A program made the position numbers and the translations under genes. 6,560 nucleotides of DNA, from assembly GCA_023428915.1 (NCBI GenBank), contig JAEYWL010000099.1, positions 1-6,560 on the forward strand. The letters are read 5' to 3'. This document shows positions 1 to 6,478 of the stretch, in pieces (positions within the stretch are counted from its first letter, which is position 1; each line of letters opens with the position of its first letter). The notes beneath the pieces were generated by a model. It was not told the origin of the DNA. It saw nothing but the letters and a program-made list of their open reading frames with translations, and made no database searches. Origin of the DNA: Verrucomicrobiota bacterium. GTDB taxonomy: Bacteria > Chlamydiota > Chlamydiia > Chlamydiales > JAEYWL01.

Positions 1-110
1 TCATTTATTTTGTCATGGTCTGTACTATAAAACAGATTTTTGCAAAGGCTGCTGCTCATTTTTCACAGCTATCGGACAGGTATAAACCAGCTTGCCTTAT
101 GGCATGATTT

Positions 111-3100
111 CTAAAATTTGAAATAGGCCTTTTCTTTCTCTTCATCCTTTAAGAAGAAAGAAAGCTGCTTTAAACGAAGCTGTGTTTTAAGCTGCATAAT
201 GAAGCAAAATATCTTTAAGCGCAACGCTTCAAACTCTTCGACAATCCAGCGTGGAATAAACTTAGTTTCACTAGCAAACCTGCTCCCCCTTTGGACATCA
301 ATGGTAATTTCAACAAATTCTTCCAAACTGTTCTCAAATGTGCGCCCGCCCTGGATAAATGCCTGGACAATATGCTTTGGAATTAACCTGGTTTCTTTAA
401 TCCCTTTCAAAACAGTTACGCTTACTTCCACTAAGGTATTTAAGCCCTTATTCTCCTTTTCCAATTGAAAATGCTCCAATTTTAGGGCATTTACTTCATT
501 AACTATCTTTAGAGGAATTGTTCTCACTTCTGCAATGAACTCCTGACCTCTCAGAACTTCAATGAGTACTTCCGTCATTTCCCCTGGATTTTCTTTTTTT
601 TCTGCAGACTTGTGGCTGGCCTTTAAACGGTAATCGATTCCATTGGACTGCTCTATTTTCTTTTCTGCATATTTGATAACCCAATTTGCAAAAGCCGGAA
701 CATTAATGAGGGCCTCTTTATAGATGATGCATGCTTTTAGAAGCTCATCCAAATCCCTTGCATTCAGATCACCTTGCAGGCTCGACTTTCCTGCATTTTT
801 CATTTTTCCCTCCGCAAACTGCACTAAACAATTATCTAAAAGAGCGGCATCCGCCAGGTTTTTTTTATAAAATGCAAATGCTTTCTCCGGGATGTCTAAA
901 GCCAGTATTTCATCGTTCAGCTCTACATCATCTACATTGTCTTTTTCCAAGGCTTCAAGATCAATTTTAAACATTTCGAAAATATTGCGGTCCATTTGGC
1001 TAAAAGGTATTTCCAAAGCTATGCTGAATTCCCTTTCCGCCCCTGAAAACCTCTTCAAAGTTATTTTTAACAGCGGATTTGAAAGCATCTTAGATGTTTC
1101 CCAGGCAGCTTCATAAAAAGAGGTTCTCCAGCCGCTTAAATCCACTCTTTTTTCCTGGTCTTGCTGTTCATCAGATGCCGTATCAGGATATGGCAAAGCA
1201 ACAGACTGCTGCATACCGCCAGGCTGTGCTGGGTTTTTGAAAAAAAAAGCTTTGGCTTGTTGGCAAATATGCTCCCGGATAGTTAAAGTTGGAAAAACTG
1301 TTGCCATCAATTGATTATACAGAGCTTCCAGATGCTGGATGACGCGGGTATCGTCTTGCGTAATGCAGCCATCAACATCATTATAGATGCTAATCATGGC
1401 ATTAGCTTTTTGCACTAATGACGGCTGTACAAAAGGACTGCATTTACCTCGCTTAACTGTATCTAAATAAATATTTCTTCTTAAAACTACAGCCTCTTTC
1501 ATACTTTGAATAAGATCCGAACCCGCAGGCTTCATTAGGAATTTTCCCTCAACGGCATCTTGAGGCGGTACATAAATACAGTGCCAAAGGACTGTAAACA
1601 CTGTAGATAAAGGAATGGCGCTTTCAATCAGTTCTTCAAAAGTTGCGAGCACCTGAAGCTGGTATTCTTCTAAAAAACATTCTCTAGCCGTATCTACAGG
1701 CCATTTTTCGACAAGTTTTTTTACCTGTTCGGAAAGAACTGAATTTTTATATGTGATACACCAGCGCTCATAATAATCGACTAAAAATTCTTCTCTTGAT
1801 TCGCGGCTTGAAACTCTTTGGCTGGATTTACGTTTTTGAGCAAATTTGTGGGCTTTTGTATTTTTATCTTTTTTATTCCTGGAAAGGTTAGCATTATATG
1901 CTTGCCTTGTAAACATCCGCACCTCTTCTACAGCAAGCTCCCGCTCTTTGGAGGTGGCTTGCTGAATTCTTATGAATAGTTCTCCTTGTGACTGCTGCAG
2001 CCGTATATGCTGATGGAATTCACATAAAGTAAAAAAAGTGTGCAGAAAATCGTATACGGGAGATTCAATCCATTCTTCTATAATTTTTAAATCCTCGCTA
2101 AAAGATGTAGCAGCTTCTTGAAAGAGCTCTTTAGCAGATTGCACTGATAACCTATTAAATAATGAGCTTGCATTTTTCATGAACTCATCATTAGAAAAAT
2201 AAAAACTCAGGATTTTATGCATCCCTTGAATAATGGCGCTAAGCTGGCTATAGCCAGAAAAGCTGTGAATTTCTGCAAAAAGGAATTTCGTATACTCCTT
2301 GCCCAGATAACAAGTCGCTTCTAATTCCAATACATACAGTCGTATTTGATTATACGTCTCAAGAACCTGCGGATTTTTATGTCTAGGGGCATATATTTGA
2401 TAAAACCAGGCAAAAAGTTGGCTTTTCATATTTTGCTTCATCGTAAAATGAGTCAACTGTTCTGCGGCTAAACAGCCTAAAAACGCTCGCATTACCTGAT
2501 AAGTCGCACTATCAATATTGATTGAAAATGAATTTCCTTCTTTAGTATTTAATCCAGCTAAATACACTAGAATTTGCCAGCCGCGAGCATATGCAGAATT
2601 CTGAGCAGGGGGATAAACGATATTTGCCCAGGCTTCAATTGGGAATTTCAGCTTATGCTCTTCACTAGCTGTATGCTTGTGAAATAGGATATTCATAGTA
2701 TAAAGAAAAAAGAGAAAGGCCCGACGGTATAAATCGCTTTTTTCAAATTCCAGCTTAAGGGCATTTATTGCCTCTTGCGGTATCTGATATTCATTAACAA
2801 TATATTCAAGGGATTCTTCAATTACATGCATTTGAAAAGAAACTGCTCTAATTTTTTTCTCTTCTTGAATCGCTTCCCCCCCATCTGGAACCAAAACTTT
2901 CCGGGCGAAAAAATCAGGTATTAAATACGCAAGCTTCAAATCGCTTTTTATTAACCTTATTACTTGGTCAGCTTGTCCCGATTTTTCTCCCCACCCCATT
3001 AACAAATCAGCCCATGAACTCATCTTGGGAGGAAAGCTATTAAGCATAGCGGCGTGTTTAAATAGTAATGAGGCATGCCTTAAGCGTTCGCTCTCATCTT

Positions 3101-3644
3101 GAAATGATGCTGAAAATGATATTTGCCCCTCAAGATGTGCAAAAAGTGCGGTAATGGCAACAAGATACATCAACTCCTGCTGCTCTACTCTTTCGCAGAT
3201 GCCTCTATTTTCATGCAAACCAAAACTTATAAGGACCGGGCCGGGCAGCGGAGTAATATTTAATTCTGACCAGCACTGCTCAATAATATCATGGAATTCC
3301 ATCTCGGGAATTCCAGCCGAATTATTTGATCGAATTAATCTGTGCTGATTTAAAATAGCTATCTGTCTGGCATACAGGTTTAAAGCAATGCTGAACATTT
3401 CATCGTATACATTGCTGGACTTTTCAAATAACTCCTCAATTTTGCGTAAAGGATAGCTAATGTTCCCCAAAGCTTCACTTACCGCAAAAACAGTTCTTTT
3501 CCGATCCTTGGAAATTAATTTGTAAAAATCGCGAAAGCCGTATTTTGGCGGTTTGCCATAGCCGGAGTCGCGCATGTAGAAAAAAAATTCAAAAAGGCGA
3601 TAGTGGTCATGATGAATTCCCAAAAGCTCCCTTAGCTCAAACAT
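111..3644 (-). CDS. Large uncharacterised protein (1177 aa) with C-terminal IPxxIV repeats
   Basis: I do not recognise this family and see no catalytic motif, so no function is assigned. There is no signal peptide and no convincing membrane span; the protein looks mostly helical and soluble, with one short hydrophobic patch near residue 311. Residues 587-616 form a strongly basic, Lys/Arg/Ser-rich segment. Residues about 1022-1141 hold three degenerate repeats of roughly 42-45 residues: a beta-like VE[VI]x[VI]xVxxG stretch, then [RK]xIPxxIV, with the Ile-Pro pairs at 1043, 1088 and 1130. A weaker fourth copy may lie at 858-892. The C-terminus (1141-1177) is a basic, amphipathic stretch. The start is the first possible ATG: an in-frame TAA lies 9 nt upstream. 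No Shine-Dalgarno is visible in the 17-bp gap after the membrane-protein gene, so translation may be coupled to that gene. The reading frame is long and intact and certainly real; its role is unknown. A repeat-rich scaffold or a secreted effector would both fit. Confidence 0.9.
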   Translation of the reverse strand: MFELRELLGIHHDHYRLFEFFFYMRDSGYGKPPKYGFRDFYKLISKDRKRTVFAVSEALGNISYPLRKIEELFEKSSNVYDEMFSIALNLYARQIAILNQHRLIRSNNSAGIPEMEFHDIIEQCWSELNITPLPGPVLISFGLHENRGICERVEQQELMYLVAITALFAHLEGQISFSASFQDESERLRHASLLFKHAAMLNSFPPKMSSWADLLMGWGEKSGQADQVIRLIKSDLKLAYLIPDFFARKVLVPDGGEAIQEEKKIRAVSFQMHVIEESLEYIVNEYQIPQEAINALKLEFEKSDLYRRAFLFFLYTMNILFHKHTASEEHKLKFPIEAWANIVYPPAQNSAYARGWQILVYLAGLNTKEGNSFSINIDSATYQVMRAFLGCLAAEQLTHFTMKQNMKSQLFAWFYQIYAPRHKNPQVLETYNQIRLYVLELEATCYLGKEYTKFLFAEIHSFSGYSQLSAIIQGMHKILSFYFSNDEFMKNASSLFNRLSVQSAKELFQEAATSFSEDLKIIEEWIESPVYDFLHTFFTLCEFHQHIRLQQSQGELFIRIQQATSKERELAVEEVRMFTRQAYNANLSRNKKDKNTKAHKFAQKRKSSQRVSSRESREEFLVDYYERWCITYKNSVLSEQVKKLVEKWPVDTARECFLEEYQLQVLATFEELIESAIPLSTVFTVLWHCIYVPPQDAVEGKFLMKPAGSDLIQSMKEAVVLRRNIYLDTVKRGKCSPFVQPSLVQKANAMISIYNDVDGCITQDDTRVIQHLEALYNQLMATVFPTLTIREHICQQAKAFFFKNPAQPGGMQQSVALPYPDTASDEQQDQEKRVDLSGWRTSFYEAAWETSKMLSNPLLKITLKRFSGAEREFSIALEIPFSQMDRNIFEMFKIDLEALEKDNVDDVELNDEILALDIPEKAFAFYKKNLADAALLDNCLVQFAEGKMKNAGKSSLQGDLNARDLDELLKACIIYKEALINVPAFANWVIKYAEKKIEQSNGIDYRLKASHKSAEKKENPGEMTEVLIEVLRGQEFIAEVRTIPLKIVNEVNALKLEHFQLEKENKGLNTLVEVSVTVLKGIKETRLIPKHIVQAFIQGGRTFENSLEEFVEITIDVQRGSRFASETKFIPRWIVEEFEALRLKIFCFIMQLKTQLRLKQLSFFLKDEEKEKAYFKF

Positions 3645-3661
3645 AATAAGTTATGATTGGG

Positions 3662-5380
3662 TTAAAGGCTGGAGACTAACGGAAAACCAAGGTAGCCGCT
3701 GCCAATTTCTACTGCCGCAGCCATCCACATTAAAGGAGTTAAGCCGACTTTTTTACTTAGATATCCCCCGGTAACAAAGTCATAAGCAAAGGCAGTCATC
3801 CACATCACAGAACTTGTGCGCCCCGCATAAAGGTCGAATCCTTTAGCTTGATAGAGGTCTTGGCTGTTTAATTGCCCAATGAATTGCTTTAAGATAAAAA
3901 ACGACGTGTTGAAAATAAAAGGGTTTCGCAACCGGTGCATCATTTCATTCATGCAGCGCGCAGCAAAACGGCGGGGAAGACTGGGTGTTGGTTTTACGTC
4001 TATATTGCCAGGAATGGCTTTTTTAGATTCGCCGGGAGTGAAGAAACGCATAACGGCCTGCCCCACTGAATAAGCTCCGGCTAGTGTTCCTATCAAAATT
4101 CCCACATCGATCCTTTCAGCACCCGCAGGGGTCTGCGTAGCGCCATAAGCCAAAAAACCCACAGAAACAATAGCGAGAACAATGCTTGATACCTGATAAA
4201 CTTTTGCCGTCAAAGTTTCCTGTAAGCTTTTTTTCTGGGGAGGCGAGGCGGCTGGTGCTTCGCTAACCACCTCTTCCTCCCGATTAACAGCTGCCCCCGC
4301 ATTTACATCAGCCAAAAGAGCATCTTCTTCACTAGGCAATTGTGCATCAATAGGGGGCTTACTTGCTTCTTTCTTTTCTTCTAGAATGCGCCATGCTTGA
4401 AAATCATCCTTATTCATGCATTGCGATCTTTCTAATTCGTAACGCTCATTGCAGCCAAAGAGGAAACCTAGCGAAAGCAAGGTAAAGGTTTTATAATTCC
4501 GAATGAAGAGAGGAAGCACACATAATAGTTTGGTTGAAGTCTCTTGAATGACGCCTACAACACCTCTTATCGATTGCAGCCTTTGAGGGGAAAATCTTCT
4601 GCCCACTTGCGATTTACGTATATCGGGGGAAGAACGATCTCCCAGCTCCATGCCTTTCCAAATATGCAGCACTCTGTCTGCAAAAAAGTAACCCAAAAAT
4701 TGCAGAAGAAGCACATTCCCGCAGCTATCGAGTAATTCACCGGCACCTTGAGGCAAGCTGGTTACTGTAGCGGAAATTACTTTTAGAGCGATGCCGCCTA
4801 ATGTATAAAAAGTATACTCAAGGATCTTGCCCACGTAATTATTATAGCCAGGGCTTAGAGTGGGATTGAGAACCTCTCTATTTCTTTCTTCCAGGCGGGA
4901 TTTAAGAATTTTGTCAGCATTTTCATAAATATTCCACACGCTGCCCCAAACAAGATAACCAACAAAAACCTGGCGAAGACATGCTAGCACTCCCTGAACA
5001 AGAGGAGAAGTCACATTATCCCAAATATTGAAAAGATTTTCGTAGATGACAATGCCGAATGTTTCAAACCAGTCATTAATTTTATCTATAACAAAGGCTT
5101 TATCAGACCTATATAAGGCTAAGGTCGAACGTACAATTTGGCATAAGCAAGCACCGCTTAAAAGCTGATAAGCAGAGACTGCTGTCCAATTTACTTGATC
5201 AGATAAGTATTGTTGGGTAACAGCAAACATTCCCCATATAACAGTTACAGCTGCTACGACATTTGTAGCTACTGTGAGTACAACAAATCTGGCGCGGGGA
5301 TTGTAGGCGGTGTTATCTATTTGAACAGAGGGAAAATTTTCTGAAGAGCCGCCTGCATGCAAAAGAGATGGTGCTGCCAT
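3662..5380 (-). CDS. Uncharacterised polytopic membrane protein (572 aa)
   Basis: I do not recognise the family. The sequence shows many hydrophobic segments, at about residues 32-55, 68-86 (weak), 126-149, 187-207, 221-235, 271-309 (one or two spans), 394-414, 424-445, 487-503, 523-540 and 548-569. A hydrophilic Glu/Pro/Ala-rich loop (about 311-390) splits the protein into two halves. Residues 33-95 align without gaps to 393-455 (about 14 of 63 identical, with the hydrophobic pattern in register), suggesting an internal duplication. There is no cleavable signal peptide: the first 30 residues are polar and the first span follows an Arg at 31. The start ATG has a good GAGG ribosome binding site 7 nt upstream. 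The first 155 codons and the leader are duplicated just upstream. The 1177-aa gene follows after 17 bp, probably in the same operon. Paired spans with short loops recall chlamydial inclusion-membrane proteins, but that is only an inference; a transporter-like or envelope protein is equally open. Confidence 0.88.
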   Translation of the reverse strand: MAAPSLLHAGGSSENFPSVQIDNTAYNPRARFVVLTVATNVVAAVTVIWGMFAVTQQYLSDQVNWTAVSAYQLLSGACLCQIVRSTLALYRSDKAFVIDKINDWFETFGIVIYENLFNIWDNVTSPLVQGVLACLRQVFVGYLVWGSVWNIYENADKILKSRLEERNREVLNPTLSPGYNNYVGKILEYTFYTLGGIALKVISATVTSLPQGAGELLDSCGNVLLLQFLGYFFADRVLHIWKGMELGDRSSPDIRKSQVGRRFSPQRLQSIRGVVGVIQETSTKLLCVLPLFIRNYKTFTLLSLGFLFGCNERYELERSQCMNKDDFQAWRILEEKKEASKPPIDAQLPSEEDALLADVNAGAAVNREEEVVSEAPAASPPQKKSLQETLTAKVYQVSSIVLAIVSVGFLAYGATQTPAGAERIDVGILIGTLAGAYSVGQAVMRFFTPGESKKAIPGNIDVKPTPSLPRRFAARCMNEMMHRLRNPFIFNTSFFILKQFIGQLNSQDLYQAKGFDLYAGRTSSVMWMTAFAYDFVTGGYLSKKVGLTPLMWMAAAVEIGSGYLGFPLVSSL

Positions 5381-5387
5381 GTTCTTT

Positions 5388-5391
5388 CCTC
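5388..5391 (-). promoter_or_regulatory. Ribosome binding site of the full-length membrane-protein gene
   Basis: On the minus strand GAGG stands 7 nt before the ATG at 5380, a standard Shine-Dalgarno spacing that supports this start codon. The identical site precedes the truncated copy at 5970-5973. Confidence 0.75.
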
Positions 5392-5413
5392 AAGTAAAAT
5401 AATAACAGTTATT

Positions 5414-5427
5414 AAACTGCTCAGTTT
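5414..5427. promoter_or_regulatory. Dyad AAACTG-CT-CAGTTT in the leader, possible operator or hairpin
   Basis: A perfect 6+2+6 dyad lies 34-47 nt upstream of the start codon of the full gene. A further CAGTT at 5406-5410 could pair with the same central AACTG arm, so two alternative small hairpins are possible. The whole element recurs unchanged at 5996-6009 in the other unit, but a recent duplication would preserve it anyway. I could not identify a convincing -35/-10 pair nearby, so a regulatory role is only a suggestion. Confidence 0.25.
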
Positions 5428-5494
5428 TGCGTCGGGTATAACAATGTAATCAGAAGGGGATTAGAGCAGATAACTCTTTTTTTGAAAATAATTA

Positions 5495-5962
5495 TTAAGA
5501 ATTTTCATAAATGTTCCACACACTGCCCCAAACAAGATAACCAACAAAAGCCTGACGGCCACATGCTAGCACTCCCTGAACAAGTGGAGAAGTCACATTA
5601 TCCCAAATATTGAAAAGATTTTCGTAGATGACAATGCCGAATGTTTCAAACCAGTCATTAATTTTATCTATAACAAAGGCTTTATCAGACCTATACAAGG
5701 CTAAGGTCGAACGTACAATTTGGCATAAGCAAGCACCGCTTAAAAGCTGATAAGCAGAGACTGCTGTCCAATTTGCTTGATCAGATAAGTATTGTTGGGT
5801 AACAGCAAACATTCCCCATATAAGAGTTACAGCTGCTACGACATTTGTAGCTACTGTAAGTACAACAAATCTGGCGCGGGGATTGTAGGTGGTGTTATCT
5901 ATTTGAAAAGAGGGAAAATTTTCTGAAGAGCCGCCTGCATGCAAAAGAGATGGTGCTGCCAT
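5495..5962 (-). CDS. Truncated duplicate of the membrane-protein gene (155 aa), probably a gene remnant
   Basis: This ORF copies the N-terminal 154 residues of the adjacent 572-aa membrane protein, with six replacements (V19F, A25T, V47L, V63A, L135G, V138A), and ends as Y-E-N-S-stop where the full gene reads Y-E-N-A-D-K. The stop codon comes from duplicated leader DNA at the junction, not from a point mutation. It keeps the same start context, with GAGG at 5970-5973, 7 nt before the ATG, so it could be translated into a small protein with about three membrane segments (32-55, 68-86, 126-149). It sits promoter-proximal and co-oriented, 114 bp before the full-length gene. Of 14 coding substitutions 6 are silent and 8 replacing, and no frameshift or internal stop has appeared. 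That is consistent with either weak constraint or recent origin. It may be an expressed short form or simply decaying; I consider the remnant more likely. Confidence 0.7.
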   Translation of the reverse strand: MAAPSLLHAGGSSENFPSFQIDNTTYNPRARFVVLTVATNVVAAVTLIWGMFAVTQQYLSDQANWTAVSAYQLLSGACLCQIVRSTLALYRSDKAFVIDKINDWFETFGIVIYENLFNIWDNVTSPLVQGVLACGRQAFVGYLVWGSVWNIYENS

Positions 5963-5969
5963 GTTCTTT

Positions 5970-5973
5970 CCTC
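5970..5973 (-). promoter_or_regulatory. Ribosome binding site of the truncated copy
   Basis: GAGG on the minus strand, 7 nt before the ATG at 5962, is an exact duplicate of the site in front of the full-length gene. The short ORF therefore keeps the signal needed for translation. Confidence 0.65.
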
Positions 5974-6087
5974 AAGTAAAAATAATAACAGTTATTAAAC
6001 TGCTCAGTTTTGCGCCGGGTATAACAATGTAATAGAAGGGAATTAGAGCAGATAACTCTTTTTTTGAAAATAATTATTAAGAATTTT

Positions 6088-6258
6088 AAAGCAATTAGGA
6101 GATCTGGTGCTCGTCGACCACACACAATCGACTTTTTGCATAACCTAATTTTCGTGCCCGCGTGCCCGGGGCTGGGCTTATCTCCTGACTTCTGCCATTT
6201 AGTGTGGTCCTAGAATTTGAACAAAATTCCTTCACTCTCTTTACGCAAACTAGTGGTA
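6088..6258. other. Intergenic stretch with no recognisable gene
   Basis: This is the original upstream flank of the duplicated leader. I see no ORF with a ribosome binding site, no tRNA cloverleaf and no terminator here. The only notable element is a GC-rich patch at 6153-6177 that starts with two adjacent copies of CGTGCCCG. A promoter for the minus-strand genes could lie in this interval, but no clear -35/-10 pair stands out. Confidence 0.5.
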
Positions 6259-6318
6259 AATCTCGATCTTGATCTTAATCTTGATCTTGATCTTGATCTT
6301 GATCTTGATCTTGATCTT
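6259..6318. repeat. Tandem hexamer array, GATCTT units
   Basis: Ten consecutive 6-bp units: a degenerate AATCTC, then GATCTT twice, AATCTT once and GATCTT six times. The simple repeat gives open frames in both directions that read as alternating Ile-Leu or Lys-Ile, which are artefacts of the repeat and not genes. The left 25 bp (6259-6283) is the exact reverse complement of 6361-6385. Confidence 0.95.
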
Positions 6319-6385
6319 TCTGCGACATAAAAGCGCGAATTTAGAAAAATTGAAGAAAAGCAAGATTAAGATCAAGATCGAGATT
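6259..6385. repeat. Perfect 25-bp inverted repeat with 77-bp spacer
   Basis: Arms 6259-6283 and 6361-6385 are exact reverse complements; pairing fails at 6258/6386 and 6284/6360. The spacer contains the remaining GATCTT units and a 42-bp non-repetitive piece (6319-6360). Because the arms include variant units (AATCTT and AATCTC) matched in mirror order, the pair looks like an inverted copy of one segment and not two arrays that grew independently. It lies just past the 5S terminator and before the leader of the duplicated gene. Confidence 0.85.
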
Positions 6386-6397
6386 AAGATCAGGATT
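6362..6397. repeat. Inverted companion hexamer array, AAGATC units
   Basis: Six units in opposite orientation to the array at 6259-6318: AAGATT, AAGATC, AAGATC, GAGATT, AAGATC, AGGATT. It is more degenerate than its partner. Its first part forms one arm (6361-6385) of the perfect 25-bp inverted repeat. Confidence 0.85.
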
Positions 6398-6433
6398 TGC
6401 CACGTAATTATGTTCGACGAGTCGCAGCATTCC

Positions 6434-6468
6434 AAAAAAAAAGGCCAGTGACTTTGCAATCACTGGCC
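6434..6468 (-). terminator. Intrinsic terminator of the rRNA transcript
   Basis: On the minus strand a perfect 9-bp stem (GGCCAGTGA with TCACTGGCC, arms 6460-6468 and 6443-6451) encloses an 8-nt loop and is followed by nine T residues (6442 to 6434). It begins about 10 nt after the 5S 3' end, with a run of eight T residues between, and is the expected stop for the rRNA operon. It should insulate the downstream genes from rRNA transcription. Confidence 0.93.
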
Positions 6469-6478
6469 GGAAAAAAAA

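Larger units (their letters stand above)
4924..6087. repeat. Tandem direct duplication, two 582-bp units
   Basis: Unit 1 is 4924-5505 and unit 2 is 5506-6087, at a constant offset of 582 bp. Each unit holds codons 1-155 of the membrane-protein gene plus about 125 bp of leader. I count 14 substitutions in the coding part, and 2 substitutions plus one inserted and one deleted base in the leader, about 97% identity. Beyond 6087 and left of 4919 the similarity stops. Unit 2 keeps the original upstream flank, while unit 1 is continuous with the rest of the intact gene. Both unit ends carry ATTTT, and TTAAGAATTTT occurs at 4902-4912, 5495-5505 and 6077-6087. Confidence 0.95.

Noticed and set aside
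1..59. Minus-strand frame from an ATG at 59 running open off the left edge (M-S-S-S-L-C-K...)
   Set aside because: Only 19 codons are visible, there is no clear Shine-Dalgarno, and an open stretch this short is common by chance. It could be the start of a following gene, but the sequence here cannot show it.
60..110. Possible terminator after the 1177-aa gene (TGCC-TTAT-GGCA near 94-105)
   Set aside because: The stem is only 4 bp and lacks a following T run on the minus strand.
199..4735. Several plus-strand frames of 60-90 codons inside the two large genes
   Set aside because: They are antisense shadows of long intact minus-strand genes, without ribosome binding sites or recognisable protein features.
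5381..5505. A defined sigma-70-type promoter in the leader (for example the TTATAC near 5436-5441 on the minus strand)
   Set aside because: No acceptable -35 box lies at 16-18 bp, so I could not support a specific promoter position.
5895..6125. Minus-strand 76-codon frame overlapping the start of the truncated copy
   Set aside because: It runs through non-coding leader and then out of frame into the duplicated coding sequence; the same stretch in the other unit does not support it as a gene.
6259..6397. Hexamer arrays as a CRISPR array
   Set aside because: The units are 6 bp and contiguous with no spacers, which is simple-sequence repeat and not CRISPR architecture.
6250..6459. Open frames on both strands reading as alternating Ile-Leu or Lys-Ile
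   Set aside because: They are generated by the GATCTT hexamer repeat, whose 6-bp period avoids stop codons. One starts inside the rRNA terminator hairpin, and neither has a ribosome binding site.
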